From Paenibacillus sp. MAHUQ-63 (lineage in GTDB: Bacteria > Bacillota > Bacilli > Paenibacillales > NBRC-103111): 64,000 bases of DNA. Shown piece by piece: positions 33,137 through 41,620 of this stretch. A model generated the notes under the pieces. The model was not told the DNA's origin. It worked only from the letters and a program-made list of their open reading frames with translations, and searched no databases. A program made the position numbers and the translations under genes. Position 1 is the stretch's first letter, and every line of letters begins with the position of its first letter. The DNA lies in assembly GCF_028765165.1 (NCBI RefSeq), contig NZ_JARADB010000003.1, positions 1,596,901 to 1,660,900 of the forward strand, given 5' to 3'.

Positions 33137-34246
33137 TTAACGATCCACTGCGAATTTATTGATTTCCTTAGCTACCTGTTTGGCAACCTTCCGGAGGCTG
33201 TATGTCTTCAGCAGCTCCTGCCGGGCTCTCCTGCCCCGCTCTTTCGCTTCATCCTGATGTTCATAGACGTACCGCATCTTCCTCTGCAAATCTTTCGTAG
33301 ACGGCTCCGCCCAATAATGTCCTTCATACTTAGAAGGATCGGGATGATCCTTCAGACGGACAGGGACTAGCTTCTTCACACGAATAAGATACGAGTTTTC
33401 CTCGTTCATATATTCCAATTGTCCGCTCCAGCGGGTGCCAATCGTCGGCATTTCCATCAGCATCGCCTCAAAGAAAGGCCGCCCCCATCCTTCCCCGCGG
33501 GTGGGAAGAACAAAAGCGCTGCAAGCCCTATATAAACTTAGCAGCTCAGGTGTTAACAGCATTTCGTCAAGAATATGGACAGGCGGACGCTCGAGCTTCG
33601 ATTTAGGGTGAGCTTCAATCATGCTCATCAGCTTTTCAACCCCCTCGCGGTCACGGACCTTGATCACGAGAGCCACATCGTCGCTGCGTGAGAATTCATT
33701 CAAGTACGCACGCAGCAGCACATCATACCCTTTGCGTTCAATCAAGTCGAACACCGAAAGGAATTTGAACGACTGCGAGAGCGGCAGTGCAAACTTGTCA
33801 CCCTGCGGGAGGTAAGCCGGATCGTTAAAAAAATAAGGAATAAACCGCAGGGGCGCTTGAACGCCGGAGAATTCGAAGGTTTTCATATTAAAGCCGCATT
33901 GCACCCAGACCTCATCGAATCGATTCAGCGTAGCTACCCACGAAGCAGGGATGCGGTCCGTTTCGAAGGTCGTGTGCGCAATATTGATGCGAAAATCAGA
34001 ACGGGTATGAAGCGCTGAGCCAGATCCCCGGAATAGGAATATATCGTTGGAGGTTAATTCCGTATGTTCAAAGGAAGCCAAATACTGTTTTTCTTCGCTT
34101 GTCAAAGCAAGCCCTTTGTCCGACTCATTATCCCTGGGTTCAATACGAACGCGATAACCACACCTGTCAAGAATGCGCAGAAGAACCCGGTTCCCCTCTG
34201 CATAGCCGCTGCCCGTGTAGAAGTAGCCCTTGAATAAAATATTCAA
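33137..34246 (-). CDS. GT4 glycosyltransferase, tandem paralogue 1
   Basis: A 369-residue enzyme, first of four tandem copies and the most diverged (MNILFKGYFYTGSGYAEGN, INIAHTTFETDRIP, EGWGRPFFEAMLMEMPTIGTRWSGQLEYMNE). It begins with a TTG at 34246, with GGTGA 7 bases upstream. It probably heads the long minus-strand transcript that runs to 13544, because the next gene upstream (34490) is divergent. Confidence 0.86.
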   Translation of the reverse strand: MNILFKGYFYTGSGYAEGNRVLLRILDRCGYRVRIEPRDNESDKGLALTSEEKQYLASFEHTELTSNDIFLFRGSGSALHTRSDFRINIAHTTFETDRIPASWVATLNRFDEVWVQCGFNMKTFEFSGVQAPLRFIPYFFNDPAYLPQGDKFALPLSQSFKFLSVFDLIERKGYDVLLRAYLNEFSRSDDVALVIKVRDREGVEKLMSMIEAHPKSKLERPPVHILDEMLLTPELLSLYRACSAFVLPTRGEGWGRPFFEAMLMEMPTIGTRWSGQLEYMNEENSYLIRVKKLVPVRLKDHPDPSKYEGHYWAEPSTKDLQRKMRYVYEHQDEAKERGRRARQELLKTYSLRKVAKQVAKEINKFAVDR

Positions 34247-34416
34247 TCAGGGGTCACCATCCTTTCTAGACCTCTATCTCCAATATATTTACACCGGTTA
34301 CTGCCCGTGTTGGGCAAACCTCCTAGTTCAAAGATCTATTTGTAAATTTATTGTTAATTAATTGAAAACTAAATGTGAAAGTTAGTACATCCGCCTCTGC
34401 TGTATCGTTTTTTTTG

Positions 34417-34425
34417 CATAACATA
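34417..34425 (+). promoter_or_regulatory. Possible sigma-K -10 box
   Basis: CATAACATA matches CATANNNTA 65 bp before the GT2 start at 34490. No AC is found at 16-17 bp, so only the -10 supports it. Confidence 0.25.
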
Positions 34426-34489
34426 CTACAAAGGAATGAAAATTTTTGCTTATGATGCGAGTTCTATGAAACTCTAAGGAGGTTTTCCT

Positions 34490-35182
34490 ATGTTCCAAGA
34501 CGTATCTGTGCTTATTCCTTATAAGTCCGACAATGGTCCCAGAGACGCCGCGTTTCAATGGATCAAAAAATTTTATAAGAAAGCGATGCCGGATGCCGAA
34601 ATCTGTATTGGAGAAGACAATAGCGAACTTTTCAACAGATCCAAAGCCATTAATAACGCATTCAAGCAATCCACAAGAAGCATTATTGTCGTAGCGGACA
34701 ATGACACCATTTATGATCCTGCCATCATTACCAAGTCCATCGAACTCCTCGATCGTTATACTTGGGTCGTGCCTTTTCACGATGTGCTCAATATTTCGGA
34801 GGAAAATTCCAAGAAGATTTATGAGAGCAAAGCCAAATGGCCTTTAAAAGTAAAAATCAAGGACTACCGCCGCAAAGATTTCTCCCGCTGGGCCGGGAAA
34901 CTAAATGTGCTCCCGCGCGGAATCTATAAGAAGGTCGGCGGGTTCGATGAACGATTTATAGGATGGGGCTGCGAAGATACTGCGTTCGCTTTATCGGTAA
35001 ACGTGCGCTGCGGAGCCTACCGTCGTCTCGATTCCGATGTATATCACCTCTGGCACCCTTATGTAGGCACGAAAGGCAACCCGAATCATGATGCGAATGA
35101 TGCTATTCTTAAACAATACAAGAAAGCAAAGACCAGAGAAGCAATGAAAAAGCTGATATTGGAACGCGGCAAATTTGTTTAA
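34490..35182 (+). CDS. GT2-type glycosyltransferase with galactosyltransferase-like C terminus
   Basis: A 230-residue GT-A enzyme. VSVLIPYKSDNGPRDAAFQW is the first strand; VVADNDTIY is the DxD metal site; and GGFDERFIGWGCEDTAFALS matches the C-terminal galactosyltransferase-type motif (Glyco_transf_7C). The lack of a long insert is typical for short GT2 proteins that act on polysaccharides. AAGGAGG lies 7 bases before the ATG. It heads a plus-strand three-gene run with two GT61 genes. Confidence 0.85.
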   Translation: MFQDVSVLIPYKSDNGPRDAAFQWIKKFYKKAMPDAEICIGEDNSELFNRSKAINNAFKQSTRSIIVVADNDTIYDPAIITKSIELLDRYTWVVPFHDVLNISEENSKKIYESKAKWPLKVKIKDYRRKDFSRWAGKLNVLPRGIYKKVGGFDERFIGWGCEDTAFALSVNVRCGAYRRLDSDVYHLWHPYVGTKGNPNHDANDAILKQYKKAKTREAMKKLILERGKFV

Positions 35183-35214
35183 ATCATTCTGAACGAAGTT
35201 GAGGTGGAAGCTCA

Positions 35215-36351
35215 TTGGCGAAGTTCGAATCTGACTTACGGGTACCCTCCAAAGGGAACTATCTAACCATTCAACAATGGTTTAAGACCGGCAGATCTTT
35301 AAACTACAAGCATCGATTGAAAAAATTCCATTTCCAGCAAGACGTGCCTTTTTTGGAGCCCAAAACGATAGAAAAAAAGCTTCACTGGTACTTTCGCAGA
35401 TGCGGAGTGAAGTGGAAGACGGATACGATATATCCGACAATTTATGCCGCTGTGATCAAGAAGGGGAGAATCTACGGAGCCAGAGGCGTTGTTTTAACGC
35501 CAGAGAATAAATTCATCCGGCACATTTCTTATTCGGAGATTTTAGCCGGCAAGGATCGGCTCCCTGAACCTCTCTATCTCAATAAAACCGTTGCCTATCT
35601 CTCTTTCCGGTATCCGAATAATTATTTTCATTGGATGTTTGACGTTCTTCCGCGAATTGCTATCCTCCGTCAATGTAAAGTCAACATTCATAAATACGTA
35701 ATCAGCCCTCCGGGCAACTTTCCTTACCTAGAAATGCTGCAAGCTTTGGGTATCCCTCAAGAGAAAGTGATCATCGCCTCCGAAGATTTCCACCTTAAGG
35801 CAAATAAAGTGGTCGTTGTTGATAAATATTCCAAGTGGGCGCCCTATGCCCATACCTATCCCGAATGGGCCAGCAAATTTCTGCGCGATGAATTATCCGC
35901 GTGCAACACGAAAGGAACCTCCAAAAAGTATGAACGTCTGTACGTAAGCCGTGCTCATGCAGGCGGGCGCAAGATAACGAATGAAGATGAAGTTGTAAAA
36001 TACTTGGAATCCTACGGATTTCACTGCATCCATCCGGGTACGATGTCATTCGCCGAACAGGTCAGAGCTTTTCAATCCGCCGACATCATCGTATCTCCGC
36101 ATGGCGCCTCATTGGCTAACTTGGTTTTCACGAATCCCGGAACGAAGCTGATCGAGATCTTTTCCCCGAACTATGTCAGGGATTACTATCTGGTCATCGC
36201 CGCCCATATGAAATTGGACTACTATTACTTGATAGGCGAGGGCAAGCGCCCGATTCGTGAACACAAATACACGAAGGGCTTATATGATGATATTACCGTG
36301 AACATCGATGGTTTAAAGAAGATTTTGCAGAAAGCTGGTGTTGACAAATAA
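35215..36351 (+). CDS. GT61 family glycosyltransferase
   Basis: A 378-residue DUF563/GT61 protein. NYFHWMFDVLPRIAIL is the family signature, and the C-terminal half has RLYVSRAHAGGRKITNEDEVVKYL, FAEQVRAFQSADIIVSPHGASLANLVFTNPGTKLIEIFSP. GT61 includes xylosyltransferases in plants, of note since UDP-xylose genes (ugd, uxs) lie nearby (inference). Start is TTG 35215, with GAGGTGG 7 bases upstream. It is a paralogue of the next gene. Confidence 0.87.
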   Translation: MAKFESDLRVPSKGNYLTIQQWFKTGRSLNYKHRLKKFHFQQDVPFLEPKTIEKKLHWYFRRCGVKWKTDTIYPTIYAAVIKKGRIYGARGVVLTPENKFIRHISYSEILAGKDRLPEPLYLNKTVAYLSFRYPNNYFHWMFDVLPRIAILRQCKVNIHKYVISPPGNFPYLEMLQALGIPQEKVIIASEDFHLKANKVVVVDKYSKWAPYAHTYPEWASKFLRDELSACNTKGTSKKYERLYVSRAHAGGRKITNEDEVVKYLESYGFHCIHPGTMSFAEQVRAFQSADIIVSPHGASLANLVFTNPGTKLIEIFSPNYVRDYYLVIAAHMKLDYYYLIGEGKRPIREHKYTKGLYDDITVNIDGLKKILQKAGVDK

Positions 36352-36373
36352 GTGCATAAAGGGAAGTGGTCAC

Positions 36374-37495
36374 ATGGGCAATGTGAACAAAACGGGCATT
36401 CCCAACGGTTATTATAAGGTTGTGAAGGAATGGATCCGAGCCAAGGGCCTGCGTAAAAGGAAGCATATGAAGAAGTTGAACTTAGGCAGCCCCGTTCATC
36501 TCAACGAACCCATCGGCTTAGAAGATCCGACGTTCTGGACAGTTCGCTTCTCCGAAGCCGTGCAGCCCTTTAAGCAAAGAAACGGAATTGTCGAGATCAT
36601 CCCCCGAGGGATCGTCTACGGCCCGAAGCCGGATATAATGACACCCGATCATAAGCTGGTATGGAGCCATTCGCGGGAGAAGCACAAGCTCCCCGAAGAG
36701 CATTCCATTTTCGAGCTAGACCGGTTGCCCAAATTAAAGGTCACCTCGGACACCGTAGCCCTGCTAAGTATCAAGGACAGCGGCATCTATTATCACTGGA
36801 TGATGGATGTCCTTCCGCGTCTTCATATGCTCAAGGTTTGCGGCCTCCAACCGGATCGGTACATCATCAACGGGGCCAAACTAGCACCCTTTCAATACGA
36901 GACGTTGGAAGCGCTTGGGATTCCCAAGGACAAGGTGATAGAAAGTTATGACGGGCTGCATCTACAGCCCAGAAAGCTGGTTCTCCCTTACTTCACCAGA
37001 GGCATCCGGCCCAAATGGGCAGTTGATTTTCTTAAGCAAGAGCTTATGGTTAATAAACAAATCATGCCGGTCCCCGGCTTCGAGCGGTTGTTTATTAGCC
37101 GTTCCAAGGCTAGGAAACGAATGCTGACTAACGAAGCGGATATTTATGCATATTTGAAGCCGTATGGCTTTCACTATGTCATCCTCGAAGACTTGACGGT
37201 AGCTGAACAGATTCAGCTGTTCGCTTCAGCGGAGATCATCGTTGCGCCGCACGGAGCAGGCCTGACGAACATGGTCTTCACCCCGCCAGGCGCGGCAATC
37301 ATCGAGTTGGTTGCTCCAAGCCTGGTTCATAACTGCTACCCCATCCTGAGCAGTCTGATTGGACATCGCCATTACTACATTATCGGCGAAGGAGAACGCC
37401 CTCCAGAGTACGTCGATCCTCATGACAGGAGCGCCGATATTCACATTGCTATGGATGACTTCAAAGAGATCATGAGCCGGGCCGGCATCACATAA
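36374..37495 (+). CDS. GT61 family glycosyltransferase
   Basis: A 373-residue paralogue of the 35215 protein, with SGIYYHWMMDVLPRLHML, RLFISRSKARKRMLTNEADIYAYL, VAEQIQLFASAEIIVAPHGAGLTNMVFTPPGAAIIELVAP and YYIIGEGERP. The ATG at 36374 is chosen since AAGGGAAG lies before it; an earlier frame to 36338 overlaps the end of the upstream gene. A strong terminator ends the three-gene run. Confidence 0.87.
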   Translation: MGNVNKTGIPNGYYKVVKEWIRAKGLRKRKHMKKLNLGSPVHLNEPIGLEDPTFWTVRFSEAVQPFKQRNGIVEIIPRGIVYGPKPDIMTPDHKLVWSHSREKHKLPEEHSIFELDRLPKLKVTSDTVALLSIKDSGIYYHWMMDVLPRLHMLKVCGLQPDRYIINGAKLAPFQYETLEALGIPKDKVIESYDGLHLQPRKLVLPYFTRGIRPKWAVDFLKQELMVNKQIMPVPGFERLFISRSKARKRMLTNEADIYAYLKPYGFHYVILEDLTVAEQIQLFASAEIIVAPHGAGLTNMVFTPPGAAIIELVAPSLVHNCYPILSSLIGHRHYYIIGEGERPPEYVDPHDRSADIHIAMDDFKEIMSRAGIT

Positions 37496-37546
37496 CAAAA
37501 ATCCGATAGGCAGTCTCCACAGTTGGAGCCGCCTATCGGATTTTTG
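37496..37546. terminator. Bidirectional terminator
   Basis: Perfect 16-bp stem CAAAAATCCGATAGGC / GCCTATCGGATTTTTG with an inner CTCCA/TGGAG hairpin. It serves the convergent genes ending at 37495 and 37548. Confidence 0.9.
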
Positions 37547-37547
37547 T

Positions 37548-38342
37548 TTACGACTGTTTTTTCCCCTTTAGATACCATTTGATGTAATCATCGATGGTTG
37601 CCGGCAGAGCTTTTTTGGCATATTTGATATGTCTGAACAGTCTATCCTTCGCTTGTTCGTCAACCAGCCAATCGCTGGACATGGACTGGATGAGTTCATA
37701 AATCTCCTTGTTTTTGATCTCAAGGATTCTGTCTACATACGATTTTAATTGTTGGGTGTCCTTCAGCAGCGTGTTGCACCAACGATATATTTCTTTTTTC
37801 CGTACCTTCAGCGGTAAGAACTTTCTCTCCGGATTCGACGTCGAGATGTTGAAGCAGTTCGCATGATCGATCATTTTGAATTCGTATCGTTGACTGTCTG
37901 ATTCTGTCGGCAGGAAAAGTAGATTCTTGGGATTTCGGTCCGAGTTTCCAATCCAATGATCGAAGACGATAAGTCCGGCAATTTGATCTGCGTTGACGAG
38001 CTGTTCCCTTGCCAAGCTCCCGGGCAGATTAAGGAATGTTACGGAGTCCTCGATATATCGGCTGGCAAACTGGTTGCCCGATTTGAACCCTATGCTAGCC
38101 AGCTCTTTGTTCTCATTAATAAACCGGCTTCGAACCTTTACGATTTTGTAGTCGGGAATCGGCAGCTGAAGCCGTTTGGCCAACGTATTTACGATATATT
38201 CGTAAGTGACGACCCAGTTGCCCTGCGGGTTATTTTTAAATTTAACCACATATTTATGACCATCATCGAACAGAATCAGGTGGGGAGAGGATCTCCCCCC
38301 GCTCATAGGCTTGACATAAGAAACAGGCTTTATTCTCCCCAT
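37548..38342 (-). CDS. HipA-like kinase domain protein
   Basis: A 264-residue protein resembling the HipA_2-type kinase fold. Visible are YVVKFKNN (possible ATP-binding Lys), IVFDHWIGNSDRNPKNLLF with Asp135 and Asn140 as catalytic-loop residues, and KMIDHANCF with Asp159 as the metal-binding Asp. Unlike HipA toxins there is no HipB-like repressor gene beside it. It is followed downstream by the terminator and lies 21 bp after ugd in the same direction. It may phosphorylate a coat protein, sugar or lipid; substrate unknown. Confidence 0.8.
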   Translation of the reverse strand: MGRIKPVSYVKPMSGGRSSPHLILFDDGHKYVVKFKNNPQGNWVVTYEYIVNTLAKRLQLPIPDYKIVKVRSRFINENKELASIGFKSGNQFASRYIEDSVTFLNLPGSLAREQLVNADQIAGLIVFDHWIGNSDRNPKNLLFLPTESDSQRYEFKMIDHANCFNISTSNPERKFLPLKVRKKEIYRWCNTLLKDTQQLKSYVDRILEIKNKEIYELIQSMSSDWLVDEQAKDRLFRHIKYAKKALPATIDDYIKWYLKGKKQS

Positions 38343-38363
38343 TGGCTACTCCCTTCTGGATCA

Positions 38364-39737
38364 TTAATGCAGGCCCAAGCCTTCGTATGCAAATCCTAAC
38401 TCACCGAGATTCAATTTCTTTAAGAAGTTTCTCGTATCCAGAATATACCGATTTTTCATTAGTTTATAAACGGTCTCCCAGTTCATCAGCCTGTACTCAT
38501 CCCAGTGGGTTAGCAGGACAAGCGCATCTGCACCTGCGGCCGCATCGATCGGCCGTTCACAATAACGGATTTGCAGCTGGCTGTTCATTTGTTGAAACAT
38601 GGACATCCCTTTCGGGTCATGCACCGACACATTAGCGCCCAGATCAAGCAGCTTTCCAATGATATAAGAAGCTTGCGTGTGACGGGCATCGTCCGTGTTC
38701 GGTTTGAATGTGAGGCCGAGAATGGCAATGTTTTTACTATTTAAGGAGGTCAGGCTTCTCTGAATCTTCTGGATGCAGTAATCGTGCATGCTGATATTCG
38801 ATTCAATGGCTGCTTTCACAAGGGTAAGCTCACTGCCGTACTTCTGGCTCTCGGATAATATTTCCGCCGTATCCTTCGGAAAACAACTCCCGCTCCACCC
38901 GCTGGAAACTTGGAGGAATTTATTGCCGATCCGTGTGTCGAGTCCCATTCCATAAGAGACATCGTTGACATTGGCGCCAAGCGAGTCACAGAGCCGGGCC
39001 ACTTCGTTGATATAACTGATCTTTACAGAAAGAAAGGCGTTGGATACGTATTTAATCAATTCCGCACTCTTCGCATCCGTTTCAAACAGCACCGTTTTCG
39101 TAGCCTCAAGGCTATCGGCAGACGCGAGGTGCGCGGTAAGCTCAGCATAATTCGTTCGTTCCAACAGCGGTTTGTAGAGATCCCGCATCATCTTCTTTGC
39201 CTTCGGCGAGCCTGAGCCGATAATAATTCGCTCCGGGAAGAACACATCCTCTAACGCGAAGCCTTCTCTCAGAAACTCAGGATTGCTAACGACCGCAAAG
39301 TGCCGGTTGTTCTCTAAGCCTGATACTTCCTCGATGATCGTTGCGACCAGTTCGGATGTACCTACGGGCACGGTTGACTTATTGACAATAACGGTGAACC
39401 GGCTGGGGTTCAAATGCTCGCCAATGCTTCTGGCAGCTGCTTTGACATATTTCAACTCAACTGCTCCATCCGGTTTGGATGGGGTGCCGACGGCGATAAA
39501 TACAACGTCCGCCTCATACACACAATCATAAGTCTGTGTTGCAGAAAGACGCGAGGCCTGCACCATTCGCTCGATACAAGTAGCCAGGCCCGGCTCATAG
39601 ATCGGACTTATGCCTCCGTTAATCTCGTTAACCTTACGCGCGTCCATGTCTACAATGATTGTTGGAAACCCTAGGATGGCAAAGGCAGTTCCCGTCACAC
39701 TTCCTACATAGCCGGAGCCTATACAAACAACTTTCAT
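38364..39737 (-). CDS. ugd: UDP-glucose 6-dehydrogenase
   Basis: Oxidises UDP-glucose to UDP-glucuronate with two NAD. The protein has 457 residues. CIGSGYVGSVTGTAFA is the NAD loop; NKSTVPVGT, NPEFLREG, AELIKYVSNAFLSVKISYINE and SSGWSGSCFPKDT (catalytic Cys) match Ugd. NTDDARHTQASYII near the C terminus also fits. It lies between uxs upstream and the HipA-like gene downstream; galU and uxs complete the UDP-xylose route. Confidence 0.93.
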   Translation of the reverse strand: MKVVCIGSGYVGSVTGTAFAILGFPTIIVDMDARKVNEINGGISPIYEPGLATCIERMVQASRLSATQTYDCVYEADVVFIAVGTPSKPDGAVELKYVKAAARSIGEHLNPSRFTVIVNKSTVPVGTSELVATIIEEVSGLENNRHFAVVSNPEFLREGFALEDVFFPERIIIGSGSPKAKKMMRDLYKPLLERTNYAELTAHLASADSLEATKTVLFETDAKSAELIKYVSNAFLSVKISYINEVARLCDSLGANVNDVSYGMGLDTRIGNKFLQVSSGWSGSCFPKDTAEILSESQKYGSELTLVKAAIESNISMHDYCIQKIQRSLTSLNSKNIAILGLTFKPNTDDARHTQASYIIGKLLDLGANVSVHDPKGMSMFQQMNSQLQIRYCERPIDAAAGADALVLLTHWDEYRLMNWETVYKLMKNRYILDTRNFLKKLNLGELGFAYEGLGLH

Positions 39738-39755
39738 CGCTATCCTCCTCCACCT

Positions 39756-40712
39756 TTACTTCGACAGTTTTGCCTGGTATGCCTCAATCGTAAGACGCAG
39801 ACCTTCCTTTAAATCAATGAACGGCTCCCAGCCTAATAGCGTCTTCGCCTTGTCTATCACAGGCCGCCTTACTTTAGGATCATCCTGAGGAAGGGGACTG
39901 AAGGTTATCCTGCTTGAGGACTGCGCCAAGCTCTTGACCAAATGTGCGACCTCCATCACGGAGATTTCTACAGGGTTTCCAAGATTGATCAATTGTCCAT
40001 TGGCTTCTTCGCGGTCCATCATCAATCGCAAGCCTCTAACGGTATCGTCGACATAGCAAAAAGAGCGGGTTTGCGAGCCATCGCCATAGACCGTTATATC
40101 TTGGCCGTTCAAGGCTTGCGTAACGAAGTTGGAAATCACCCGGCCGTCATCATTCCTTAATCCCGCCGAGTACGTATTGAAGATTCGGGCAACCTTCACC
40201 TTGACGCCATAACGTGAAGCATATTCGTAGCAATACACTTCGCCAAGCCGTTTCGCCTCATCGTAACAAGCTCTAGGTCCCCACGTATTGACATTGCCCC
40301 TGTAGTCCTCCGGTTGAGGATGAACCACCGGGTCTCCGTAGGCCTCGCTTGTGCTGGTGAATACCATCTTGGCGTTGTTTCTGCGAGCCAACTCGAGCAT
40401 ATTCGCCGTACCTGCCGTATTCACCCGGATCGTTGCAAATGGCTCTGCCTGATAAAACTTAGGGGATGCCGGAGACGCCAGATGATAAATTTCATCGATC
40501 CCGCTTAATGCGGGCATGGATCCTGCGTGCTCTTCAGCGACGTCACAGGCGAAGCATGTAAAAAGCTTAGATTCGGATAATTCTCGTATGTTCTCTGCTT
40601 TACCGGTTGAGAAGTTATCCAAGCCGATAACCTGGTGGCCGCGCTGAATCAATTCCTTCGCGAGGTGGGATCCCAGAAACCCGGCTGCTCCGGTGATTAC
40701 CACTTTCTTCAA
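39756..40712 (-). CDS. uxs: UDP-glucuronate decarboxylase (UDP-xylose synthase)
   Basis: Makes UDP-xylose from UDP-glucuronate. The 318-residue SDR has TGAAGFLGSHL, HLASPASPKFYQ, FTSTSEAYGDPVVHPQPEDYRGNVN and GPRACYDEAKR with the YDEAK active site, the typical UXS pattern. RIFNTY and GDGSQTRSFCYVDD follow. Start is TTG 40712, overlapping the galU stop by 4 bases (TTGA). galU and ugd flank it, giving the whole pathway from UTP and Glc-1-P. Confidence 0.9.
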   Translation of the reverse strand: MKKVVITGAAGFLGSHLAKELIQRGHQVIGLDNFSTGKAENIRELSESKLFTCFACDVAEEHAGSMPALSGIDEIYHLASPASPKFYQAEPFATIRVNTAGTANMLELARRNNAKMVFTSTSEAYGDPVVHPQPEDYRGNVNTWGPRACYDEAKRLGEVYCYEYASRYGVKVKVARIFNTYSAGLRNDDGRVISNFVTQALNGQDITVYGDGSQTRSFCYVDDTVRGLRLMMDREEANGQLINLGNPVEISVMEVAHLVKSLAQSSSRITFSPLPQDDPKVRRPVIDKAKTLLGWEPFIDLKEGLRLTIEAYQAKLSK

Positions 40713-41590
40713 AGCGATCCACCATCCTCTGCTAAAACCCGGTACAAATATTTCTTGAATTCCTCCTGCAGCTCCTTATTCTTGCACGCAAGCTCAACCG
40801 TGGCTTTTAAGAAACCAAGTTTATCTCCAACATCGTACAAATTACCTACAAATTTATAGGCATAGAGAGGCTGACGCTTCATCAGCTCCTGCATGGCATC
40901 CGTCAATTGAATTTCGTCCCCCGCACCTGAAGGAGTACACGCTAGAATTTCGAATATGTCAGGTTCCAAAATGTATCTGCCTACGATAGCTGTATTGGAC
41001 GGAGGATTCACAACCGGCTTCTCAACCAAAGCTTTCACCTGATAGAGCCCATCTTTAATGAGATCTCCATCTACGATGCCATACATACCGACATCCGGCC
41101 ACGCGACCTCTTTCACAGCGATGACAGAGGATTGCTTCTCTTCGTAGATTTGAATCAGCTGTTTGAGACACGGAGGATTGCTATCGATGACCATGTCGCC
41201 AAGCAGCACGGCGAACGGCTCGTTGCCGATAAATTTACGCGCGCACCAAATGGCATGACCGAGGCCAAGCGCCTGCTTTTGCCGCACATAATGAATGTCC
41301 ACCATATTCGAAATATCGTCGACGATTTTCAGCAGCGATTGTTTATTTTTTTCCCTTAAGTTAAATTCAAGCTCGTAGTTGATATCAAAATGATCTTCAA
41401 TCGACCGCTTGCTTCGTCCAGTTACAATGATGATATCTTCAATGCCGGATTCGACGGCTTCCTCGACGATATATTGAATCGTCGGTTTATCGACAATGGG
41501 CAGCATTTCCTTGGGCATTGCTTTTGTTGCCGGAAGGAATCTCGTTCCTAGGCCAGCAGCCGGGATGATCGCTTTTTTTATTTTCCCCAT
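40709..41590 (-). CDS. galU: UTP-glucose-1-phosphate uridylyltransferase
   Basis: Forms UDP-glucose. The protein has 293 residues. IPAAGLGTRFLPATKAMPKEMLPIVDKP is a hallmark, as are VTGRSKRSIEDHFD, QKQALGLGHAIWCA, LLGDM and GAGDEIQLTDAM. ATG 41590 is chosen, with AAGGAAG 10 bases upstream; the frame extends to a TTG at 41620 that lacks a site. It precedes uxs and ugd in a UDP-xylose supply block. Confidence 0.94.
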   Translation of the reverse strand: MGKIKKAIIPAAGLGTRFLPATKAMPKEMLPIVDKPTIQYIVEEAVESGIEDIIIVTGRSKRSIEDHFDINYELEFNLREKNKQSLLKIVDDISNMVDIHYVRQKQALGLGHAIWCARKFIGNEPFAVLLGDMVIDSNPPCLKQLIQIYEEKQSSVIAVKEVAWPDVGMYGIVDGDLIKDGLYQVKALVEKPVVNPPSNTAIVGRYILEPDIFEILACTPSGAGDEIQLTDAMQELMKRQPLYAYKFVGNLYDVGDKLGFLKATVELACKNKELQEEFKKYLYRVLAEDGGSL

Positions 41591-41620
41591 CACATACCCG
41601 CTTCCTTTCTTGGATATCAA

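Noticed and set aside
34300..34316. Short inverted repeat TGCCC-GTGTT-GGGCA between divergent genes
   Set aside because: Five-bp arms are too short to call an operator or terminator without other copies.
37548..38342. HipBA toxin-antitoxin module
   Set aside because: No small helix-turn-helix gene lies beside the HipA-like protein, and both neighbours are sugar genes or a terminator.
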